Shown piece after piece: positions 58,275 to 64,000 of a stretch of 64,000 nucleotides of DNA. Each line of letters starts with the position of its first letter. Within the stretch, counting starts at the first letter, position 1. Source of the DNA: Streptomyces sp. NRRL S-118 (GTDB lineage Bacteria; Actinomycetota; Actinomycetes; Streptomycetales; Streptomycetaceae); NCBI RefSeq assembly GCF_000716335.1, contig NZ_KL591004.1, forward strand, positions 320,314 through 384,313. Direction: 5' to 3'. The notes below the pieces were generated by a model that was not told the DNA's origin, ran no database searches, and saw only the letters and a list, made by a program, of their open reading frames with translations. A program made the position numbers and the translations under genes.

Positions 58275-58751
58275 TTACCGGGCCGGCTCCGGGCCGCCGG
58301 GTCTCCCGCCGCCGGGCCCCGGGCCGCCGGCGTCGTCCTTCTTCTTCGTCTCCTCCAGCAGGGAGAGCGCGAACTCCAGCAGTTCCGCCGGGATCCCGTC
58401 GTCGTCGTTGCCCCGCGCGGCCACGCCGCTGATCTCGCCGGTGCGCCGCTTGGCGAGGAACTGGAGCCCGGCGACGACGTCGTCGACGACCTCGCTCTCC
58501 TCCTTGAAGAAGCGCCAGTCCACGCCGAAGCCGAGGCCCAGCGCCTTGAGGATGTCCTCGGAGGGGTGGGTGACCTTCCCGGCCAGGATGTTGGAGAAGT
58601 AGCTGTGCGAGAGGGAACCACCGCGCTGCTTGACGAGATCGGCGAAGACCCGTCCCGAGACCTTCTGGCCGGGGAACGTCTTCTCGACCATGTACTCGAC
58701 CTTCTGCTGCAACGTCCGCAATTCGGGCGTGCGTTCTTCGCCGTTGGTCAT
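58275..58751 (-). CDS. XRE-like DNA-binding regulator
   Basis: A 158-residue protein. A helix-turn-helix of the XRE type is seen at about residues 15-80 (QQKVEYMVEKTFPGQKVSGR, then RGGSLSHSYFSNILAGKVTH and PSEDILKALGLGFGVDWRFF). The second half is acidic and ends in a Gly/Pro-rich tail. ATG 58751 is chosen (GGGGA upstream); GTG 58763 is in frame. First gene of the operon with the protease and membrane proteins, 71 bp before the protease gene. Probably the protease substrate and an autoregulator. Confidence 0.88.
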   Translation of the reverse strand: MTNGEERTPELRTLQQKVEYMVEKTFPGQKVSGRVFADLVKQRGGSLSHSYFSNILAGKVTHPSEDILKALGLGFGVDWRFFKEESEVVDDVVAGLQFLAKRRTGEISGVAARGNDDDGIPAELLEFALSLLEETKKKDDAGGPGPGGGRPGGPEPAR

Positions 58752-58904
58752 CGGGGTCCCCACGTCGCGCGCTGTTCGAGTCCGGTCAACGGGCTCGTAC
58801 TGTAACCGACCCAGAACGTGGGTGTCTTTGCATCAGCGACAAAGCGGAGCAACCCACGCCTGCATCGGATCCGGACTTGCGCAGGCACTCTACGTCACTG
58901 TTAA

Positions 58905-59023
58905 CTCGAAAAAACACGGGCAGGGGGCCACGAGGGGAGTCCCTTGCCCGTGGCGTACGGCACCTGTGTGCTCGGTACAAGGATGTAGCCCTTCGCGACG
59001 GGGGATGCACGAAGGGCTACATC
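58905..59023 (-). ncRNA. two-hairpin small RNA, 6C-like
   Basis: On the minus strand, a 14-bp perfect hairpin (arms 59010-59023 and 58982-58995; 14-nt loop containing CCCCC) is followed 29 nt later by a second hairpin of about 12 bp (arms 58941-58952 and 58915-58926; loop with CCCC) and a run of six T, an intrinsic terminator. A CATAAT -10 hexamer (59027-59032) places transcription start at the base of hairpin 1, giving a transcript of about 115 nt. Paired stem-loops with C-rich loops match the description of the actinobacterial 6C RNA. There is no ORF or ribosome site inside. Confidence 0.7.
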
Positions 59024-59170
59024 GGCATTATGACACCTCGTCATGGGCGGTGGACAGGCGCCCCGGCGGACAATTGCGAACCGGTTCGCCTCCGCTTCGG
59101 CGCGCGGCCCACCGGATGGCTCGTTAGCGTGACAAATGGGACAACCGTTTGTGCGAAGAGGGGCAGAGCC

Positions 59171-59968
59171 ATGGCCGTACCACCTGAGGGCACGCCCTGC
59201 TGGGCGGACGCGATGTTCACCGATGTGGAAGGTGCGAAGGCCTTCTACGGTGACGTGCTGGGCTGGACCTTCGGCGAGGCGTCGTCGGAGTACGGCGACT
59301 ACACGCAGGCGTACGCGGACGGAAAGGCCGCCGCCGCGGTCGTCCCGCCGATGCCGGGCCAGGACGGTCCGGCCGCGTGGTGCCTGTACCTGGCGTCGGA
59401 CGACGTCGAGGCCACCGCGCGCAAGATCCGCGAGAACGGCGGCGAGGTGCTGATGGAGCCGATGCAGGTCGGCGACTTCGGCTCGATGGTCCTGGCCCGC
59501 GACCCCGGCGGCGTGGTCTTCGGCGTCTGGCAGGGCGGCACCCACGAGGGCTTCGAGGCGCGCGGCGAGCGCGGCTCCTACTGCTGGGCCGAGATTTTCA
59601 CCCGGGAGCCGGAGAAGTCCGACGACTTCTTCCCCGCCGTCTTCCCCTACCGGACCAAGGAGATGGAGTCCCCCGACCACATGGACTTCCGGGTCTTCCA
59701 GCTGGGTGAGGACCCCGTGCTGGGCCGGATGAGGATGACCGACGAGTTCCCGCCGGAGGTCCCGCCGCACATCAACGTGTACTTCGCCGTCGACGACTGC
59801 GACGCGGCCGTGGGAAGGGCGACGGCGCGCGGCGGAATCCTGCGCTGGGGCCCGATGGACACCCCGTTCGGCAGGTTCGCCTCGCTGAGCGACCCGCAGG
59901 GCGCGGCCTTCTCGGTCATCGACATGTCGAGGACCGAGGGCGAGATGCCGAGGATGACGGACGTGTAG
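59171..59968 (+). CDS. two-domain VOC (glyoxalase-like) protein
   Basis: A 265-residue protein with two tandem VOC modules. Module 1 (about 7-120): CWADAMFTDVEGAKAFYGDV, then DFGSMVLARDPGGVVFGVWQ. Module 2 (about 135-255): YCWAEIFTREPEKSDDFF, PPHINVYFAVDDCDAAVGRA, FASLSDPQGAAFSVID. The family includes hydroxylases, extradiol enzymes and antibiotic-binding proteins; the substrate cannot be inferred. Start ATG 59171. The 59969-60102 gap holds no gene. Confidence 0.9.
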   Translation: MAVPPEGTPCWADAMFTDVEGAKAFYGDVLGWTFGEASSEYGDYTQAYADGKAAAAVVPPMPGQDGPAAWCLYLASDDVEATARKIRENGGEVLMEPMQVGDFGSMVLARDPGGVVFGVWQGGTHEGFEARGERGSYCWAEIFTREPEKSDDFFPAVFPYRTKEMESPDHMDFRVFQLGEDPVLGRMRMTDEFPPEVPPHINVYFAVDDCDAAVGRATARGGILRWGPMDTPFGRFASLSDPQGAAFSVIDMSRTEGEMPRMTDV

Positions 59969-60102
59969 GGAGTGTCCGCGAAACAGCGTCGTCCGCCCGC
60001 AGGGGCGGGGTCGGCGGCGGCCGCCGCGCGCGCCGGCCGCCGCCGGGCGGACGGGTCCTCGCGGCCACGGCCCGGCGGCGGCTCCCTCGCCCGCCGGGCG
60101 GC

Positions 60103-61410
60103 TCAGTCCTCCTGGGAGCCGGGGCCCGCTGCCGGGCCGCCCGGCGTCGTGGAGACCTGGCCCGGCGTCGTCCCGGCGGAGCTGTCGGGCGAGAACAGAG
60201 CCATCCCGACCAGGACGGCCGTGACGAACGCGACCGCACCGGCGATGGCGCTCGCCACCCGGGGGCGGCGGCTGACGAACGCGCGGGCCCCGCGGCGCGC
60301 CGGCGCCGGAGCGGCCCGGCGCCCCCGTCCGGCACTCCCGCCGCTCCGGCCCGGAAGCACGTACGTCGTCGCCGGCGCCGGGCCCGTCCCCCGGGGACCG
60401 GCGGGCATCGGCGCGGGCGGGGGCAGCGCCCCGGACGCGGACACGGGCGCCCGCACGGCGGCGGGCGCGGCGGCCGGAGCAGGCCGCGGAGCCGGCGTCC
60501 CGGGCGCGGCGGAGCGCGGACCCGGCATGGCACCGGCCGCGGGACGGCGGCCCGGTACCGGGGCCCGGACGGGTCCGGCAGCCGGCATCGGCTCCCCGTG
60601 GCCCTGCCAGGCACCCGACCCGAACCAGTCCGCGACCTGCTGCGCCGGCGGCCGCTCCTCCGGCTGCTTCGCCAGCATCCCCAGCAGGTACGCCTCGAAC
60701 GCCGGCGGCACGTCGGCGCCCAGACCGCGCGGCGGTACCGGCTGGGTGTCGATGTGCTGGTAGAGCGTGGCGGTCGCCGTGTCGGCCTGGAACGGCGGCC
60801 GGCCCGTCACGAGCTGGTACAGCACGCAGCCCAGCGAGTACACGTCGGAAGCCGGGCCCGCCGGCCGGCCGAGCGCCCGCTCCGGAGCCAGGTAGAGGCT
60901 CGTCCCGACGATCTGGCCGGCCGTGGTGAGAGCGGCCGCCGGATCGTCCACGAACCGGGCTATGCCGAAGTCACCGAGCTTGACCGTCCCGTCCCCGTCG
61001 GACATCAGGTTGCCCGGCTTGATGTCCCGGTGGACGATGCCCTGCCGGTGCGCCACGGCGAGCCCTGCGGCCGTCTGCGCGGCGATCGTCGCCACGCGCG
61101 CGGGGCGCAACCGCCCCTCGGCGGCCAGCTCCTGCGCGAGGCTGCGGCCCTCGACGTACTCCATCACCAGGTAGAAGCGGCCGTCCCAGGCCCCGAAGTC
61201 GAAGACCGCGACCACATGGGGGTGGCTGAGCCGGGCCGCCGTCTGTCCCTCCAGCCGGAACCGCGCCGCCGCCTGCGAGTCGGGGTCGTCCCCCAGCATC
61301 AGTTTGACGGCCACCGGCCTGCCGAGCACTTCGTCCGTGGCCCGCCAGACCTCCCCCATTGCGCCGCGGCCGATGGGTGACTCCAACCGGTACCGATCCG
61401 CCACCAGCAC
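60103..61410 (-). CDS. membrane Ser/Thr protein kinase (Hanks type)
   Basis: A 435-residue kinase. The catalytic domain at about 1-270 has the Gly-loop PIGRGAMGEVWRATD, VAVKLML with the ATP lysine, GIVHRDIKPGNLM, LGDFGIARF, GTSLYLAPERA and SDVYSLGCVLYQLVTG. A Pro/Ala-rich juxtamembrane region of about 110 residues precedes a single transmembrane helix (IAGAVAFVTAVLVGMALF) and a short external tail without PASTA repeats. The start is GTG 61410. Substrates are unknown; streptomycete kinases of this kind act in development and cell envelope control. Confidence 0.95.
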   Translation of the reverse strand: MLVADRYRLESPIGRGAMGEVWRATDEVLGRPVAVKLMLGDDPDSQAAARFRLEGQTAARLSHPHVVAVFDFGAWDGRFYLVMEYVEGRSLAQELAAEGRLRPARVATIAAQTAAGLAVAHRQGIVHRDIKPGNLMSDGDGTVKLGDFGIARFVDDPAAALTTAGQIVGTSLYLAPERALGRPAGPASDVYSLGCVLYQLVTGRPPFQADTATATLYQHIDTQPVPPRGLGADVPPAFEAYLLGMLAKQPEERPPAQQVADWFGSGAWQGHGEPMPAAGPVRAPVPGRRPAAGAMPGPRSAAPGTPAPRPAPAAAPAAVRAPVSASGALPPPAPMPAGPRGTGPAPATTYVLPGRSGGSAGRGRRAAPAPARRGARAFVSRRPRVASAIAGAVAFVTAVLVGMALFSPDSSAGTTPGQVSTTPGGPAAGPGSQED

Positions 61411-61914
61411 GTGCGCACCAACCTCAATCCCGATCGATCCTGGGAGCAGGGTACCGACCCATCAGATGAGGGTCGGTCAGCAAGGTCCCCGCGCGGGCTC
61501 GTTGTGGCTGGCGCAATCCGCACTCGCCCGGCTTTCCGGGCCGGCGGTGCCGTCGGACGCCGACGCCGTGACGTGCCCCGAACGGTCCGGACGGCGGTCC
61601 GGACCATCCATAGCCCGCACCAGGAGTTCCCGGTGTCCCGGGAGTCACGGGTGTTCCGGGTTGCCTGGTGTTCCGGGGGCGCCCGGGGCCGCTGGTGCGG
61701 TGGCCGGGGCGGCGGGAGTTCTGGGTGCGCCGGGTGTGGCGGGAGCCGCCGCGGGTGCGGGGGCTGCTGCTGGGGCGGGCGCTCTCACCGCGTTGGGTGC
61801 CGGGGTCGGCGTCCTCACCGGTGCGGCCGGTGCCGCGACGGCGGCCGTGGCCGCGGGTCTCGGCGCCGCGAGGCTTGGCGCGGCGGAAGCTCCTTTTTCG
61901 GGGTCGGGCGGGGG
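61411..61914. other. unassigned 504-bp stretch with low-complexity frames
   Basis: No gene is well supported. Positions 61645-61923 encode, on the minus strand, a 92-codon Pro/Ala-rich frame (MAHPPPDPEKGASAAP at the start, many APAPAA runs), and on the plus strand an Ala/Gly frame. Neither has a ribosome site or a clear third-position G+C bias over the other. It may be regulatory or a degenerate repeat. Confidence 0.3.
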
Positions 61915-62070
61915 GTGAGCCATCTGGTGATGGTGATGGGCATGGTGGGGCTGACGGTCTTCCTGGGACTGCTCATCCACTACCTGGCCACGCCCTTCGG
62001 GGAGGTGATGGGCGTGCAGCCGGACCCGTTCACGCGGTACTTCCCGCAGGCGGCCACGGCCGGTTCCTGA
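61915..62070 (+). CDS. small membrane protein (51 residues)
   Basis: Reading from GTG 61915, 51 residues contain one transmembrane helix (MVMGMVGLTVFLGLLIHYLA) and a short C-terminal tail (PFGEVMGVQPDPFTRYFPQ). A G-rich stretch lies just upstream. Third-base G+C is high and it is 21 bp from the flavoprotein gene on the same strand. It looks like a conserved small streptomycete membrane protein; function unknown. Confidence 0.5.
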   Translation: MSHLVMVMGMVGLTVFLGLLIHYLATPFGEVMGVQPDPFTRYFPQAATAGS

Positions 62071-62091
62071 GGGCCGGGCAGACTGGCCCCC

Positions 62092-62592
62092 GTGGACCAG
62101 AAGCGCTTCCTCTACGTCGTCGTGTGCGCGGCCGGGATCGCCGGTGACGTCGGCACGCTCATAGCCGCCGCCCAGGACGAGGGCTGGGACGTCGGCGTCA
62201 TCGCCACGCCGCACGGCCTGCCGTTCCTCGACGGGCCGGCCGTCGAGGCCCGGACGGGCTACCCGATCCGCTCGGCCTGGCGCCGCCCCGGCGATCCGCG
62301 GCCGCTGCCGCCGGCGGACGCCGTCGCCGTCGCCCCGGCGACCTTCAACACGATCAACAAGTGGGCGGCCGGCATCGCCGACACGCTCGCGCTGGGCACC
62401 CTGTGCGAGGCGTACGGCGCGGGCGTGCCCACCGCCGTGCTGCCCTGCGTGAACGCGGAGCTCACCGCGCACCCCGCCTACCGCGAGAGCCTGGCGCGGT
62501 TGCGCGGGATGGGCGTACGGATCGGCGAGGGCAGCGGCGGCGCGGCGGGCTTCCGCTGGGAGGAGGCGCTGGAGCTGCTCGCCGCCCGGTGA
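62092..62592 (+). CDS. flavoprotein (HFCD/Dfp-like)
   Basis: A 166-residue flavoprotein of the HFCD (phosphopantothenoylcysteine decarboxylase-like) fold. FLYVVVCAAGIAGDVGTLI is the nucleotide-binding start, PADAVAVAPATFNTINKWAA the FMN-binding PAxxNT-like motif, and TAVLPCVNAELTAHPAYRE follows. It may decarboxylate a peptide or cofactor substrate, or act as a flavin-binding regulator. It lacks the CoA synthetase half of Dfp. Start GTG 62092. Confidence 0.88.
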   Translation: MDQKRFLYVVVCAAGIAGDVGTLIAAAQDEGWDVGVIATPHGLPFLDGPAVEARTGYPIRSAWRRPGDPRPLPPADAVAVAPATFNTINKWAAGIADTLALGTLCEAYGAGVPTAVLPCVNAELTAHPAYRESLARLRGMGVRIGEGSGGAAGFRWEEALELLAAR

Positions 62593-62687
62593 CCGGGCCG
62601 GCCGCCGGCCCCCGGCCCCCCCGGGCGGGGGTGCCGCCCGCCGGGCGGTGGTCCACCGGCTGCGGTCGCCGCGGGTGTGGGGGGACC

Positions 62688-64000
62688 ATGGGTGGCATGG
62701 GCGGTGCGGATGAGCTGCGGGCCGATCGGGAAGCGGTCGACGGCGCGGTCGACGGCGCGGAGGTGGGGCCTTCGCCGGCCGGCGGCCTGCTCGACGTCCT
62801 CGGCGTGGCCGCGATCGTGATCGACGCGGACGGGCGCATCGTCCTGTGGAGCCCGCAGGCCGAGGACCTGGTCGGCTGGAGCGCGCACGAGGCGCTGGGC
62901 AAGTACGCCGCGCGCCTGCTGGTGGGCGAGGAGCACCTCCCGCTGGTGCTGCGCCTCTTCGACCAGGTGATGACGACCGGGCAGAGCTGGGCGGGCGTCT
63001 TCCCCGTACGGCGCAAGGACGGCACCACGCGGCGGCTGGAGTTCCGCAACATGCGGCTCCTGGACGACCTCGGCGACTTCTACGCCCTGGGCCTGGCCAC
63101 CGACCGGGAGACGCTGCGCCGGGTGGAGCGGGACCTGGCCCTGTCGGTGCGGCTGGTGGACCAGTCGCCGATCGGTCTGGCGGTCCTCGGGCCGGACCTG
63201 CGGTACGTGGGGGTCAACGCGGCGCTCGTGCGGATCGACGGCGTCAGCGCGGAGGACCACCTCGGCCGCACCGTCGGGGAGGTGCTGCCGTTCATCGACG
63301 CCGGACGGACCGAGGCGTCGATGCGGCGGGTGCTGGAGACGGGCGTACCGCTGCTGGACCGGCAGGTCGTGGGGCGGGCCCCGGCCGATCCGGAGCACGA
63401 CCACGCCTGGTCGGTGTCGATGTACCGGCTGGACAACGTGGCGGGCAGGCCGATCGGGCTGGCCGTGTCGGTGGTCGACGTCACCGACCGGTACCGGGCC
63501 ACGGCGGAGGCGGAGCGGGCGCGGGACCGGCTGGCCGTGGTCGCCGACGCGTCGGTGCGCATCGGGACCACGCTGGACCTGGAGCAGACCGCCCGGGAGC
63601 TGGCCGACGTCGCCGTGCCGGAGCTCGCCGACATCGCCGCGGTCGACGTGCTGGACACGGTGCTGGAAGGCCGCCCGAACCGGATCACGTCCGGCGCCGA
63701 GGCCCCCGCCGTCTTCCGCGCCCTGGCCGTTTCGGCTGCGTACCCGACGGTCGCCGTGGACGCGGCCGACCCGCCGGGGGAACTCGCCCGCTACGGCGCC
63801 GACCGGCTCGTCACCCGGTGCGTGCGCACCGCGCGGCCGGTGCGGGAGGCGCACCTCGACGAGCAGGCGCTGTCGTGCGTGGCGCGCGACCGCCGGGCGG
63901 CGGACCTGCTGGCGGAGGCCGGGGTGCACTCGTACCTGGCGGTGCCGCTGATCGCGCGCGGTGAGGTGCTGGGCGCGCTCGACCTGAAGCGGGCCCGCAA
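62688..64000 (+). CDS. PAS-PAS-GAF sensor protein, truncated by window end
   Basis: An open frame from ATG 62688 (MGGMGGADELRADREAVDG) runs off the right edge, giving at least 437 codons. Two PAS folds are seen: about 35-140 (LLDVLGVAAIVIDADGRIVL, LWSPQAEDLVGWS) and about 150-275 (LVDQSPIGLAVLGPDLRYVG, VSVVDVTDRYRA), followed by a GAF domain starting at about 285 (ADASVRIGTTLDLEQTAREL). This head usually precedes PP2C/SpoIIE phosphatase and ATPase domains in streptomycetes, as in the gene at 37-2199, but the catalytic part is beyond the window. No transmembrane segment. Confidence 0.85.
   Translation, partial: MGGMGGADELRADREAVDGAVDGAEVGPSPAGGLLDVLGVAAIVIDADGRIVLWSPQAEDLVGWSAHEALGKYAARLLVGEEHLPLVLRLFDQVMTTGQSWAGVFPVRRKDGTTRRLEFRNMRLLDDLGDFYALGLATDRETLRRVERDLALSVRLVDQSPIGLAVLGPDLRYVGVNAALVRIDGVSAEDHLGRTVGEVLPFIDAGRTEASMRRVLETGVPLLDRQVVGRAPADPEHDHAWSVSMYRLDNVAGRPIGLAVSVVDVTDRYRATAEAERARDRLAVVADASVRIGTTLDLEQTARELADVAVPELADIAAVDVLDTVLEGRPNRITSGAEAPAVFRALAVSAAYPTVAVDAADPPGELARYGADRLVTRCVRTARPVREAHLDEQALSCVARDRRAADLLAEAGVHSYLAVPLIARGEVLGALDLKRAR

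Noticed and set aside
61645..61923. 92-residue Pro/Ala-rich minus-strand gene
   Set aside because: No ribosome site, no clear codon bias over the opposite strand, and it overlaps the start of a better-supported small gene.

Overview
This is a 64 kb chromosomal window from a streptomycete. Neighbouring coding sequence is about 70% G+C or more. GTG starts and 4-bp start/stop overlaps are common. The gene set is typical of Streptomyces: a WhiJ/Scr1-type regulator with a DUF397 partner, an SsgA-like sporulation protein, SpoIIE-type PP2C phosphatases, a Streptomyces-type aspartyl-tRNA synthetase, and an actinobacterial cobalamin cluster. No complete rRNA, tRNA, prophage, insertion sequence or CRISPR array was seen.

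Layout. 0-7 kb: a PAS-GAF-PP2C-ATPase regulator, aspS, an HTH protein, then a WhiJ-like triad (ATP-binding anti-sigma-like protein, XRE/DUF5753 regulator, DUF397 protein). 7-9 kb: a colicin-immunity-like gene broken by an in-frame TAG, and an orphan hypothetical. 8.7-10.3 kb: an Old Yellow Enzyme reductase divergent from its probable MerR regulator. 10.4-17.3 kb: a polymorphic-toxin locus with an SseB-like gene, a partner protein, a 1531-residue WXG/RHS toxin carrying an RNase Sa/barnase-like tip, a barstar-like immunity gene, and behind it an RHS remnant with a small orphan gene. 17.4-32.9 kb: metG, a two-component system, an acidic-repeat VWA protein, a PhoX phosphatase behind a candidate PHO box, an amino-acid permease, a FUSC protein, an EEP nuclease-fold protein and an LLM flavin oxidoreductase.

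33-48 kb is the cobalamin (corrin ring) region: cobL-cobM, divergent cbiD and cobK, then cobG-cobH-cobIJ facing cobN, with a cobalamin riboswitch in front of cobN. The cluster is split by an SDR/WYL regulator pair, a truncated secreted-protein gene and a secreted beta-rich protein resembling aerolysin-type pore formers. CobG (oxygen-dependent route) occurs with CbiD and no CobF is visible here.

48-64 kb holds an NmrA-like oxidoreductase, a DUF418 membrane protein, a nucleoside hydrolase, a D,D-carboxypeptidase, and an SsgA-like gene abutting a crcB-DUF190-crcB fluoride-export operon. An FhuF-like iron reductase follows, behind a DmdR/IdeR-type iron box. Next is a four-gene operon of XRE regulator, ImmA/IrrE-like metalloprotease, MAB_1171c-type membrane protein and PAP2-like membrane protein. 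Then come a two-hairpin small RNA resembling the actinobacterial 6C RNA, a VOC protein, a Ser/Thr kinase, a flavoprotein, and a PAS-PAS-GAF regulator running off the right edge.

The most interesting items are the RHS-RNase/barstar locus with its decayed tail, the in-frame amber in the immunity-like gene, the XRE-ImmA-membrane protein operon, the C-rich two-hairpin RNA, the aerolysin-like secreted protein, and tandem minisatellites in several intergenic gaps. All family assignments come from reading motifs; no database search was run.
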